This document shows, in pieces, positions 1 through 8,877 of a stretch of 64,000 bases of DNA. How positions within the stretch are numbered: the stretch's first letter is position 1; every line of letters starts with the position of its first letter. The stretch is from assembly GCA_018261895.1 (NCBI GenBank), contig JAGTRT010000023.1, positions 1 to 64,000 of the forward strand, written 5' to 3'. The DNA is from Pseudomonadota bacterium (lineage in GTDB: Bacteria > Pseudomonadota > Gammaproteobacteria > Burkholderiales > Rhodocyclaceae). Made by a program: the position numbers and the translations under genes. The notes under the pieces are model-generated. The model saw only the letters and a list, made by a program, of their open reading frames with translations, did not search any database and had not been told where the DNA came from.

Positions 1-549
1 GAGCACGAAATCGAGCGGATCCTGCTTGGCCGAATCGACCTCGACGCGCTCGCCGGCGCGCAGGTCGTCGAGCGACTTGCCCGAGAGCTTGCCGTAGCCC
101 GGGAACTTGCGCACGGCGTAATTCACGTCGCCGTCGGTTGCCTGGTAGGCCAGGCCGGTCGCCTCGAGCCTGCCGATCAGATCGAGCATCTCGGGCACGT
201 ATTCGGTGGCGCGCGGCTCATGATCGGGGCGCAGCACGCCCAGCGCGTCGGCGTCCTCGTGCATGTAGGCGATGAAACGGTTGGTCAGCTGCTGGATCGT
301 CTCGCCGTTTTCGATGGCGCGCTTGATGATCTTGTCGTCGATGTCGGTAATGTTGCGGACGTAGGTCACGTCGTAGCCCGACGCCTTCAGCCAGCGATAA
401 ACCATGTCGAACACCACCATCACCCGCGCATGGCCGAGGTGGCAATAGTCATAGACCGTCATGCCACAGACATACATGCGAACCTTGTTGGCTTCGATCG
501 GGGTGAAAAGCTGCTTTTCGCGCTGGAGGGAGTTGTAGATCTTGAGCAT
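1..549 (-). CDS. cysS: Cysteinyl-tRNA synthetase, N-terminal part (runs off left edge)
   Basis: Cytosolic class I aminoacyl-tRNA synthetase that charges tRNA-Cys. The minus strand reads [13 protein letters not shown] from an ATG at 549 and stays open for 183 codons to the window edge. The ORF track omits it because it has no stop in the window. Visible family marks are the zinc-ligand cysteine in YVCGMTVYD, the HIGH-like signature HLGHAR, and the NITDIDDKI segment that follows. The gene diverges from the TPR/L,D-transpeptidase operon, a common betaproteobacterial arrangement. The C-terminal KMSKS loop and anticodon-binding domain lie outside the window. Confidence 0.95.
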   Translation of the reverse strand, partial: MLKIYNSLQREKQLFTPIEANKVRMYVCGMTVYDYCHLGHARVMVVFDMVYRWLKASGYDVTYVRNITDIDDKIIKRAIENGETIQQLTNRFIAYMHEDADALGVLRPDHEPRATEYVPEMLDLIGRLEATGLAYQATDGDVNYAVRKFPGYGKLSGKSLDDLRAGERVEVDSAKQDPLDFVL

Positions 550-653
550 GCGGGGAAGAAACCGGGCTTGGCCGCCTCGCGATTCCCTATGGAATCACCG
601 GCGTTTTTGATAGAATCGACGGATTGTATAACCTCGAAAAGTATAGCATAGCG
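550..653. promoter_or_regulatory. Divergent intergenic region, candidate promoter for the TPR operon
   Basis: About 100 bp lie between the divergent cysS and TPR gene starts. On the plus strand TTTTGA (605-610) and TATAAC (627-632) are 16 bp apart and could form a weak sigma-70 promoter. No strong Shine-Dalgarno sequence is visible before the ATG at 654. This is pattern reading only. Confidence 0.3.
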
Positions 654-1814
654 ATGACCTCTACTTCCCTGCTCCAGCCCCGTTTTCAGAAGCTCAAGAC
701 GTTGCGTGCAATGGCGATTGGCCTGGCCATCGGCTTTGCCGTCCCCGCTTTCGCTGACAACCTGCCGGAAGTCCAACGCCTGATCAAGCAGGGTCAGTAT
801 CCGCAAGCCCTTGAAAAGGTGGATGCCTATCTGAGCAGCCGTCCCAAGGACGCCCAGGGTCGCTTCCTCAAGGGCCTGATCTATACCGAGATGAACAAGC
901 CGGGCGACGCCATCGCCGTGTTCACCAAGCTTTCCGAGGATTACCCGGAACTGCCGGAACCCTACAACAACCTGGCCGTGCTCTACGCCCAGCAGAAGCA
1001 GTACGACAAGGCCCGCACGGCGCTCGAAATGGCCATAAGGACTCACCCGTCTTACGCCATCGCCTACGAAAATCTGGGCGACGTCTACGCCAAGCTGGCC
1101 AGCCAGGCCTACGACAAGGCCCTGCAACTCGACAACTCCAACTCGGCCACCCAGAACAAGCTGGCCCTGATCCGCGACCTGATCACCACCTCCGGCAAGG
1201 GCAACGTCAAGCCGCAACCGGCTGCCACCGCCGCACCGGTTGCCGCTGCGCCTGTTGTACCGGTCGCCGCCGCAGCAGCCAAGCCGGCCACCACGCCGGC
1301 TGCCGCACCTTCCGCCACCATCGTCACCTCGACACCGGGCGCCGCCTCTACCTCGCCCGCTGCCAAGCCGACGACCGTTGTGGCTACCGCACCGGCTACG
1401 GCCGTCGCCCCAGCACCGACTGCTGCGCCGGCTCCCGCACCGGCCCCCACCCCGGCGCCGGCCAAGGCCAACGCCGCCAGCGACGACGTACTCAAGGCCA
1501 TGAACGCCTGGGCCGACGCCTGGTCGCGCAAGGACATGCGCGCCTACCTGGGCGCCTACGCCCACGAATTCGACACACCCAAGGGCATGAGCCGCAAGGC
1601 CTGGGAACAGGAGCGCGAACAGCGCATCGCCGGCAAGGGCGGCAAGATCTCCGTGTCCTTCGATACGCCGCAGATCAGCATCAACGGTGACAAGGCCACG
1701 GCCAAGTTCCGCCAGCACTACAAGGCCACCGGGCTGTCCAGCTCGACGACCAAGACGCTGGTCTTCGTCCGCGTCGGTAGCAAGTGGCTGATCAAGGAAG
1801 AAAACGCCCGGTGA
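654..1814 (+). CDS. Exported TPR protein with C-terminal NTF2-like domain
   Basis: Predicted periplasmic protein of 386 residues. I start it at the ATG at 654 (MTSTSLL), which puts a signal peptide ending AVPAFA close to the N-terminus. The track's start at 624 only adds an unlikely extension. Residues about 40-180 are tetratricopeptide repeats (QGQYPQALEKVDAYL, YNNLAVLYAQQKQY). A long Ala/Pro/Thr linker (about 185-280) follows, then a C-terminal NTF2/SnoaL-like domain (AWADAWSRKDMRAYL...[10 protein letters not shown]). The same C-terminal fold is recognisable at the end of the next gene, an L,D-transpeptidase. The stop overlaps that gene's GTG, so they are translationally coupled. A role in cell-wall remodelling is inferred from this pairing. 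Confidence 0.8.
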   Translation: MTSTSLLQPRFQKLKTLRAMAIGLAIGFAVPAFADNLPEVQRLIKQGQYPQALEKVDAYLSSRPKDAQGRFLKGLIYTEMNKPGDAIAVFTKLSEDYPELPEPYNNLAVLYAQQKQYDKARTALEMAIRTHPSYAIAYENLGDVYAKLASQAYDKALQLDNSNSATQNKLALIRDLITTSGKGNVKPQPAATAAPVAAAPVVPVAAAAAKPATTPAAAPSATIVTSTPGAASTSPAAKPTTVVATAPATAVAPAPTAAPAPAPAPTPAPAKANAASDDVLKAMNAWADAWSRKDMRAYLGAYAHEFDTPKGMSRKAWEQEREQRIAGKGGKISVSFDTPQISINGDKATAKFRQHYKATGLSSSTTKTLVFVRVGSKWLIKEENAR

Positions 1815-3106
1815 AATTAGGCCGTAAGCTGGTTCTATCCGGACTGGCGGTCGCCCTGGCCGCCGGTGCAGCAACCCACCTCAGGGACAAGCGGGCAAAC
1901 CAGCCCGTCGCTGTCAGCGAACTTTCGGAAATCGCGCTCGCCCGCACTGCCAGCGAGGCCGTCGGCAAGGATTCGTCCTTGCCGCTGGTCGTCAGCGACT
2001 CGGCGCCAGAAGAAACGCTGACGCGCATCTTCGCCGAGATCGAAGCCAACCGCCTGGGCAACGCCCTGCAATTGACCGAAGGTCTGCTCCGTCAGCATCC
2101 GAATTACCGACTGGCGCACCTGATCAAGGGCGACCTGCTGCTGGCACGCACCAAGCCGATCGAGTCCTTTGGCGCGCTGACCGATGCGCCGGCCGACAAG
2201 GTCGCCGACCTGCGCGCCGAGGCCATCGTTCGCCTCAAGGGTTATCGCGAGAAGCCGCCGGCCGACTTCGTGCCGCGCTACCTGCTGCAGATGCAGCCGG
2301 ACCAGCGTTACGCCATCGTCGTCGACACCAAGCGTTCGCGTCTCTATCTCTACGAAAACGACACCAAGAACGGCGGTCAGCCGCGCTTCGTCGCCGACTA
2401 CTACGTCACGCAGGGCAAACTGGGCGCCGAGAAGCTGGCCGAGGGCGACAAGAAGACGCCAGTCGGCGTTTATCACGTCACCGCCAACCTGCCGCGCCAG
2501 AAGCTGGCCGACCTCTACGGCAACGGCGCCTTCCCGCTGAATTACCCGAACGAATGGGACAAGCGTCAGGGCCGTGGCGGCAGCGGCATCTGGCTGCACG
2601 GCACGCCGTCCGACACCTTTGCCCGTCCGCCGCGCGCCTCCGACGGCTGCGTCGTGCTCACCAACCAGGATCTCGACATCGTCGCCAAGAACCTGCAGGT
2701 CGGCCTGACGCCGGTCATCATCAGCAATTCCGTCGAGTGGCTGTCGCTCGACGACTGGGCCCGCGAGCGCAGCGAATTGAACAAGTCGATCGAGTCCTGG
2801 CGGGCCGACTGGGAAAGCCGCGACACCGACCGTTACCTGACGCACTACTCGAAACGCTTCAAGGCCGGCGATCAGGACTTTGCCGACTTCGCGGCGCAGA
2901 AGAAGCAGGTCAATGCCGGCAAGGAATGGATCAAGCTGAAGATCAACAACGTGTCCGTCTTCCGCAATCCGGGCAAGGACGAGGTCGTCGTCGTGACCTT
3001 TGATCAGGATTACCGCAGCAACAATCTCAACAACCAGATGAAGAAACGCCAGTACTGGCTACGCGAAGGCGACCAGTGGAAGATCATTTACGAAGGAAGT
3101 GCATGA
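1811..3106 (+). CDS. L,D-transpeptidase (YkuD domain) with TPR-like N-terminus and NTF2-like C-terminus
   Basis: Periplasmic or membrane-anchored enzyme expected to form 3-3 peptidoglycan cross-links or attach proteins to peptidoglycan. I choose the GTG at 1811, which overlaps the upstream TGA (GTGA) and follows AAGGAAG. The track uses an earlier GTG at 1784. One N-terminal hydrophobic segment ([15 protein letters not shown]) acts as signal or anchor. The YkuD domain begins near [15 protein letters not shown]. It carries the catalytic signature HGTPSD and SDGCVVL at about residues 262-280, with Cys as the nucleophile. The last 110 residues form an NTF2-like domain ([15 protein letters not shown]...[11 protein letters not shown]) like the one in the upstream protein. 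Confidence 0.88.
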   Translation: MKLGRKLVLSGLAVALAAGAATHLRDKRANQPVAVSELSEIALARTASEAVGKDSSLPLVVSDSAPEETLTRIFAEIEANRLGNALQLTEGLLRQHPNYRLAHLIKGDLLLARTKPIESFGALTDAPADKVADLRAEAIVRLKGYREKPPADFVPRYLLQMQPDQRYAIVVDTKRSRLYLYENDTKNGGQPRFVADYYVTQGKLGAEKLAEGDKKTPVGVYHVTANLPRQKLADLYGNGAFPLNYPNEWDKRQGRGGSGIWLHGTPSDTFARPPRASDGCVVLTNQDLDIVAKNLQVGLTPVIISNSVEWLSLDDWARERSELNKSIESWRADWESRDTDRYLTHYSKRFKAGDQDFADFAAQKKQVNAGKEWIKLKINNVSVFRNPGKDEVVVVTFDQDYRSNNLNNQMKKRQYWLREGDQWKIIYEGSA

Positions 3107-3666
3107 TGTTGAAGAAAATTTCCCTGCTTGCCGCCGGCCTGCTTGCCGCCACCCTGGCCTGGGCTGCCCCGACGGTCGAAATGCAGACCTCCGCCGGAAC
3201 CATCGTGATCGAACTGAACAGCGAAAAGGCACCGAAGAGCGTGGCCAATTTCCTGCAGTACGCGCGCGACGGTTTCTATGGCAACACCATTTTCCATCGC
3301 GTCATCCCGGGCTTCATGATCCAGGGCGGCGGTTTTGACGCGAAGATGAACCAGAAAGCGACCCGCGAGGCCATCGAGAACGAGGCCAAGAACGGTCTCC
3401 GCAACAGCCGCGGCACGCTGGCCATGGCCCGCACCAACGCCCCGCATTCGGCCACCGCCCAGTTCTTCATCAACCACGCCGACAACGCCAGCCTCGACTA
3501 TCCGTCCTTCGACGGCTGGGGTTATGCCGTGTTCGGCAAGGTCGTGAAGGGCATGGACGTCGTCGACAAGATTGCCCAGACGCAAACCACCAGCGTCGGG
3601 CCGCACCGCGATGTGCCGGTGACCCCCATCGTCATCCAGAACGTCAAAATCATCTCCGAAAAATAA
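3103..3666 (+). CDS. ppiA: Periplasmic peptidyl-prolyl cis-trans isomerase (cyclophilin)
   Basis: Cyclophilin that isomerises Xaa-Pro bonds in exported proteins. The ATG at 3103 overlaps the transpeptidase stop (ATGA) and follows GAAGGA. A signal peptide ([14 protein letters not shown]) precedes the mature start APTVEMQ. The core has the expected motifs [30 protein letters not shown] and [17 protein letters not shown]. It is a close paralogue of the next gene, which lacks a signal peptide, so the pair covers both compartments and probably arose by tandem duplication. Confidence 0.93.
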   Translation: MMLKKISLLAAGLLAATLAWAAPTVEMQTSAGTIVIELNSEKAPKSVANFLQYARDGFYGNTIFHRVIPGFMIQGGGFDAKMNQKATREAIENEAKNGLRNSRGTLAMARTNAPHSATAQFFINHADNASLDYPSFDGWGYAVFGKVVKGMDVVDKIAQTQTTSVGPHRDVPVTPIVIQNVKIISEK

Positions 3667-3676
3667 GGAATTCAGC

Positions 3677-4168
3677 ATGATCAAGCTCACCACCAACCAC
3701 GGTATCATCACCCTCAACCTCGACGCCGAGAAGGCTCCGAAGACGGTTGCCAATTTCATCTCCTACGTCGAAGCCGGCCATTACAACGGCACCATCTTCC
3801 ACCGCGTCATCAAGAACTTCATGATCCAGGGCGGCGGCATGGAGCCGGGCATGAACCAGAAGCCCTGCCAGGCCCCGATCGAGAACGAGGCTGCCAACGG
3901 CCTGAAGAACAAGCGCGGCAGCATCGCCATGGCCCGCACCAACGACCCGCATTCGGCCACCGCCCAGTTCTTCATCAACACCGTCGACAACGATTTCCTC
4001 GACTTCAAGTCGCCGTCCGGCCAGGGCTGGGGCTACTGCGTGTTCGGTGAAGTCGTCGAAGGCCTGGACGTGGTCGACAAGATCCGCGCCGTCCCGACCG
4101 GCAGCAAGGGCTTCCACCAGGACGTGCCGAAGGAAGACGTGATCATCGAGAAGGCCGAGATCGTTTGA
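3677..4168 (+). CDS. ppiB: Cytoplasmic peptidyl-prolyl cis-trans isomerase B
   Basis: Full-length cytosolic cyclophilin of 163 residues, beginning directly with the catalytic fold ([15 protein letters not shown]). AAGGAATTC precedes the [17 protein letters not shown] and [15 protein letters not shown] carry the active-site Arg, Phe and Gln positions of the family. Its stop overlaps the TTG start of lpxH by three bases. Gene order ppiA-ppiB-lpxH beside cysS is typical of betaproteobacteria. Confidence 0.95.
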   Translation: MIKLTTNHGIITLNLDAEKAPKTVANFISYVEAGHYNGTIFHRVIKNFMIQGGGMEPGMNQKPCQAPIENEAANGLKNKRGSIAMARTNDPHSATAQFFINTVDNDFLDFKSPSGQGWGYCVFGEVVEGLDVVDKIRAVPTGSKGFHQDVPKEDVIIEKAEIV

Positions 4169-4884
4169 TCTTCTTCGTTTCCGATCTGCACCTGTCGCCC
4201 CGGTCACCCGGGGCGACGCGTTTGTTCCTCCAGTTTTTGGCGGGCCGCGCGCGGCAGGCCGAGGCGCTGTACATCCTCGGCGACCTGTTCGAGGTGTGGG
4301 TTGGCGACGATGTCAGCGACGCCTATTCGGCCCAGATCGCCGCCGCCCTGCGTGCCGCCAGCGATGCCGGGCTGAAGATCCATTTCATGCACGGCAACCG
4401 CGATTTCGCGATTGGCGACGAATTCACCCGCGCCGCCGGCATGCACCTGCTGCCTGACCCCTACGCGCTGGTCCTGCCCGAGTGGTCCTTCGTGCTCTCG
4501 CACGGCGACGCGCTCTGCCTCGACGACCACGCCTACATGACCTATCGCGCCAAGGTACGCGATCCGGAATGGCAGCAAAAGATGCGCGCCAAGCCGCGTG
4601 TCCTGCGCAGCCTGCTCGGCCGCTACATCCGCTGGCGCAGCGCCCGGCGCAAGCGCGCCGCCAACTACGTTTACGCCGACCTCAACGGCCCGGCGACCGA
4701 CGACTTCCTGCGCGACCACGGCTACTGCACCTTCATCCACGGCCACACGCACCGGCCGGAGAAGCACGACCACATTGTCGATGGCATCCACGTCGAGCGC
4801 TGGGTGCTCGCCGACTGGCACGAGGACCGCGGCGAAGCCCTGCTCTGGGATGGCGAACGGCTGAGCCGCGAAGCCGTGCTGTGA
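4165..4884 (+). CDS. lpxH: UDP-2,3-diacylglucosamine diphosphatase
   Basis: Calcineurin-like metallophosphoesterase of lipid A synthesis. It hydrolyses UDP-2,3-diacylglucosamine to lipid X and UMP at the inner membrane. Metal-binding motifs appear in family order: [32 protein letters not shown] and C-terminal HGHTHRP. The start is a TTG overlapping the ppiB stop (TTGA), giving 239 residues, the normal family length. The gene ends two bases before the first copy of the 34-bp dispersed repeat. Confidence 0.95.
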   Translation: MIFFVSDLHLSPRSPGATRLFLQFLAGRARQAEALYILGDLFEVWVGDDVSDAYSAQIAAALRAASDAGLKIHFMHGNRDFAIGDEFTRAAGMHLLPDPYALVLPEWSFVLSHGDALCLDDHAYMTYRAKVRDPEWQQKMRAKPRVLRSLLGRYIRWRSARRKRAANYVYADLNGPATDDFLRDHGYCTFIHGHTHRPEKHDHIVDGIHVERWVLADWHEDRGEALLWDGERLSREAVL

Positions 4885-4886
4885 AC

Positions 4887-4912
4887 ATTTCCATTTTGCG
4901 CAAAATTTCCGG

Positions 4913-4920
<8 letters not shown>
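4887..4920 (+). repeat. 34-bp dispersed repeat, copy 1
   Basis: Starts two bases after the lpxH stop (TGAAC then ATTTCC) and ends CCGGTTGACCGT. It differs from the consensus at about five positions and shares the AAAATTT centre with copy 2. It covers the only candidate start codons of recQ (TTG at 4913, GTG at 4919). Confidence 0.85.
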
Positions 4921-6736
<1,816 letters not shown>

Positions 6737-6737
6737 C

Positions 6738-7355
6738 ATGACCCGAGACACCCTGAACGCCACGCTGGCCGCCATCGTCGTCGCGGCGTTGATCGTCTCC
6801 GGCATCGCCCCGTTCGACCGGGCGACATGGATCATGGAAGTCGCCCCCGTGCTCATCGCCCTGCCGATCATGGTCGCCACGCGCAAAAGGTATCCGCTCA
6901 CCACGCTGCTCACCGTGCTCATCGCCGCCCACGCCCTCGTCCTCATCGGCGGCGGCGCCTACTCGTATGCCCGCGTGCCGCTCGGTTTCTGGATGCAGGA
7001 CCTGCTCGGCACCGTGCGCAACCCCTACGACAAGCTCGGCCACTTCATGCAGGGCTTCGTCCCGGCCATGGTCGCGCGCGAAATCCTCATCCGCGGCGGC
7101 TACGTCGTCGGCCGCCGGATGACCGGCTTCCTCTGCATCTGCATCGCCATGGCCATCAGCGCCAGCTACGAACTCATCGAATGGGCCGCCGCCCTCGCCA
7201 TGGGCCAGGGCGCCGACGAATTCCTCGGCACCCAGGGCGACCAATGGGACACCCAGTCCGACATGTTCATGGCCCTGATCGGTTCAAGCACCGCCATGCT
7301 CCTGCTCGCCGGCTGGCACGACCGCCAGCTCAAGGCACTCAACCCCCGACCCTGA
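6738..7355 (+). CDS. DUF2238 / YjdF-family inner-membrane protein
   Basis: Integral membrane protein of 205 residues with about six hydrophobic helices. It resembles the YjdF/DUF2238 family. Conserved-looking charged residues cluster in YDKLGHFMQGFVPAMVAREI, ASYELIEWAAAL and GTQGDQWDTQSDM. Glu and Asp within and between helices suggest a transport or enzymatic site, but no function is established that I know of. It starts one base after recQ and is probably cotranscribed. Its TGA supplies the first base of repeat copy 2. Confidence 0.8.
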   Translation: MTRDTLNATLAAIVVAALIVSGIAPFDRATWIMEVAPVLIALPIMVATRKRYPLTTLLTVLIAAHALVLIGGGAYSYARVPLGFWMQDLLGTVRNPYDKLGHFMQGFVPAMVAREILIRGGYVVGRRMTGFLCICIAMAISASYELIEWAAALAMGQGADEFLGTQGDQWDTQSDMFMALIGSSTAMLLLAGWHDRQLKALNPRP

Positions 7356-7388
7356 TTTCAAATTTGGGCAAAATTTCCGGTTGACCGT
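7355..7388 (+). repeat. 34-bp dispersed repeat, copy 2 (left arm of palindrome)
   Basis: Begins on the last base of the upstream TGA (TGATTTCAAATTTG) and ends CCGGTTGACCGT. It differs from consensus at about five positions. With copy 3 it forms an inverted pair able to fold into a long hairpin with a CAATCC loop. Confidence 0.9.
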
Positions 7389-7396
7389 GCAATCCC

Positions 7397-7430
7397 ACGG
7401 TCAACCGGAAAAAATGGCCAAAATCGAAAT
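7397..7430 (-). repeat. 34-bp dispersed repeat, copy 3 (right arm of palindrome)
   Basis: Inverted orientation (ACGGTCAACCGG then AAAAAATGGCC then AAAATCGAAAT), 33 of 34 bases identical to the consensus. It is separated from copy 2 by GCAATCCC. The 33 bp from 7382 to 7414 recur exactly at 8829-8861 on the far side of the cassette island. Confidence 0.9.
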
Positions 7431-7645
7431 TTGCAGCGCGCAGGGAAAGCCAAGCGGCGGAAAATGACATTGCAATTTCAGCGGAAAATTCATACTGTCC
7501 GGTTTGTCGCCCGAAAATTGTCGAAAATATGCAAGCAACCGCCCAGAACCACTGCCACACAATCAACTCCGCCTGTCCTGTCCGCCAGCTTATGGGACAG
7601 GTTTCCGGATTAGGCGACAGTTTTGTCGTCTACTACTAGTTAGGC
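7431..7645. other. Gene-free AT-rich stretch ending in a lone integron core site (possible attI or attC remnant)
   Basis: No convincing gene lies between the palindrome and the first cassette ORF. The track ORFs here start inside the repeat. Visible structure: inverted repeat CCTGTCC/GGGACAGG at 7577-7601, a small hairpin CGACA-GTTT-TGTCG at 7615-7628, ATTAGGC at 7609, and the core site GTTAGGC at 7639-7645. The two core-like heptamers in direct orientation 30 bp apart are reminiscent of an attI. No integrase gene is present to support that reading. Confidence 0.5.
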
Positions 7646-7652
7646 GCTTTCA

Positions 7653-8054
7653 ATGTCCGGGCTGATTGAAGTTTCGGTTGTTGCTGTTGCAGCTTTCGCA
7701 ATCGGTGCTGTCGTTGAGAGAGTTCGCCTGCGTAACTACTGGCGTCGCACATGCACTGGGTTTGCGTGGCGGCGTCACTTTCCGAATGCACGAAAAGAAG
7801 ATATACGTTTGTTCTTAGGGCTATTCACGGAAGCCTTTGCATTTCCTGATTCACGTCGTCTTTGCTTTGCTCCAGCCGACAAACCACTTGATGTCTATAA
7901 GGCTCTGTATCCGTTTCCAAAGTTCATGGCCGATTCAATGGAGCTTGAAACATTTCTTGAAAGCGTTAAAGAGGCCTTTGGCGTTGATCTGCTTCCCGTG
8001 TGGCGGGAGGACGTGACTTTGGGTGAGCTATATGCCAAAGCTACCCGCGCCTAA
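7653..8054 (+). CDS. Cassette ORF 1, unknown protein with N-terminal membrane anchor
   Basis: Protein of 133 residues. One N-terminal hydrophobic helix (VSVVAVAAFAIGAVV) is followed by a basic stretch (RVRLRNYWRRTCTGFAWRR) and a soluble domain I do not recognise. The positive residues after the helix suggest an anchor with a cytoplasmic domain. The ATG lies seven bases after a GTTAGGC core site. The TAA stop is embedded in the left boundary of attC 1, as is typical for cassette genes. Confidence 0.75.
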   Translation: MSGLIEVSVVAVAAFAIGAVVERVRLRNYWRRTCTGFAWRRHFPNARKEDIRLFLGLFTEAFAFPDSRRLCFAPADKPLDVYKALYPFPKFMADSMELETFLESVKEAFGVDLLPVWREDVTLGELYAKATRA

Positions 8055-8120
8055 CAATCCGGTCCAGCGGACCGTCAAAAAGCTACGCTTTTTGCCGTCC
8101 GCTGACCTTCCACGTTAGGC
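8049..8120 (+). other. attC site 1
   Basis: Bounded by GCCTAAC (8049-8055) and GTTAGGC (8114-8120). The interior is an imperfect palindrome: CCAGCGGAC pairs with GTCCGCTG, and CAAAAAGC pairs with GCTTTTTG around TAC. A 72-bp length, the boundary heptamers and a stop codon inside the left box are all as expected for a cassette recombination site. Confidence 0.9.
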
Positions 8121-8124
8121 ACAT

Positions 8125-8424
8125 ATGAAAATCTGGCCCGGTCAAACTGAAGACTTCAAGCCTCCTCTCCTGTCGCCCAAGGAGAAAGGAAATCTGTGGT
8201 TGGGTCTTGCTGGCATCTTTTTCGTTGGTTCGGCCACTTCATATTTTTATCCGTCAGCCACGCCCTCTACCGGTCGCTGGGCATGGCTCCACAATATCTT
8301 TTTCAATCAATTTGGCCCATCGGGAGACTTTGTCCTTTTTCTAGTGCTGGGCTGTGTGGGCGTTCTAGCCGCGCTCAAGCAGTATTCCGCTTACTCAAGC
8401 GAAAAAGGCGGCACTAATGCGTAG
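8125..8424 (+). CDS. Cassette ORF 2, small membrane protein of unknown function
   Basis: Protein of 99 residues with two predicted transmembrane helices (LWLGLAGIFFVGSATSYF and FVLFLVLGCVGVLAAL) joined by a loop containing aromatic residues. The ATG is four bases after attC 1. No Shine-Dalgarno is evident, so expression would rely on readthrough from upstream. No family recognised. Confidence 0.7.
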   Translation: MKIWPGQTEDFKPPLLSPKEKGNLWLGLAGIFFVGSATSYFYPSATPSTGRWAWLHNIFFNQFGPSGDFVLFLVLGCVGVLAALKQYSAYSSEKGGTNA

Positions 8425-8433
8425 CCCAGCATT

Positions 8434-8514
8434 GCCTAACAATGCGGTCAAAGGCGCTCCCTTCGGTCGCTGGACGTCCCGCAAGCGGGCCGCCCTTTAC
8501 CTACAACGTTAGGC
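8434..8514 (+). other. attC site 2
   Basis: Bounded by GCCTAAC (8434-8440) and GTTAGGC (8508-8514), 81 bp. The interior is an imperfect palindrome (AAAGGCGCTCCC against the CGGGCCGCCCTTT side) with a short variable terminal loop. It directly follows the ORF 2 stop. Confidence 0.87.
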
Positions 8515-8519
8515 ACCTC

Positions 8520-8810
8520 ATGGGCTCGCTAGTAGCATTCATTGCCGTATTTGCTCTGTCCTACGTAAATGGAGTTTGGATGGTTCGCCATCTTCAAAAA
8601 GTTCATCCAGCCGTATCAGCCCAGCTTGGCAAGCCAACACTTACGCAAAGCAATATTGGGGCGCCACGCTTAGCATTAACAAAGTTTGTTTGGTCGCTTC
8701 AATTTCGCTCGCTTAACGACCCGGTGCTCTCTTTGAGTTGTGTAGTCGCTATGCTTAGCGAGGTCGCTATTCTTTGCATCGTCATTGCCGTTCTGGCCGG
8801 AAAACCATGA
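8520..8810 (+). CDS. Cassette ORF 3, small membrane protein of unknown function
   Basis: Protein of 96 residues starting at the ATG at 8520, six bases after attC 2. The track's longer ORF begins inside the attC palindrome. Hydrophobic helices lie at each end (LVAFIAVFALSYVNGVW; VVAMLSEVAILCIVIAVLA), separated by a polar segment. No attC follows the stop. The sequence runs within 20 bases into the flanking repeat, so the downstream half of this cassette seems lost. Confidence 0.7.
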   Translation: MGSLVAFIAVFALSYVNGVWMVRHLQKVHPAVSAQLGKPTLTQSNIGAPRLALTKFVWSLQFRSLNDPVLSLSCVVAMLSEVAILCIVIAVLAGKP

Positions 8811-8828
8811 GTATGTTTCCCAATCCAG

Positions 8829-8877
8829 TGACCGTGCAATCCCACGGTCAACCGGAAAAAACGCCCAAAATTCAAAT
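8829..8877 (-). repeat. 34-bp dispersed repeat, copy 4, with partial opposite arm
   Basis: The full copy is 8844-8877 in inverted orientation, about three differences from consensus. It is preceded by a truncated left arm and the same GCAATCCC spacer seen at 7389. It contains the TGA that ends the acyl-CoA ligase reading frame on the minus strand (ATTTGAATTTTGGGC). Confidence 0.88.

Larger units (their letters stand above)
7639..8814 (+). mobile_element. Integron gene-cassette cluster without integrase (CALIN-like)
   Basis: Three short same-strand ORFs are each preceded within 4-8 bases by GTTAGGC (7639, 8114, 8508). The first two are followed by imperfect palindromes bounded by GCCTAAC and GTTAGGC, the attC structure. 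Base composition is visibly AT-richer than the flanks, and codon use differs. The third ORF has no attC behind it. No tyrosine integrase of the IntI type exists in the window. The cluster sits between two copies of an exact 33-bp sequence taken from the dispersed palindrome. Confidence 0.85.

Noticed and set aside
1185-1480. Low-complexity GCC/CCG stretch as a DNA repeat
   Set aside because: It encodes the Ala/Pro linker of the TPR protein with no regular DNA period.
7339-7613. Track ORFs 7339-7566 (minus) and 7431-7613 (plus)
   Set aside because: Both begin or end inside the dispersed repeat and lack ribosome sites or recognisable domains.
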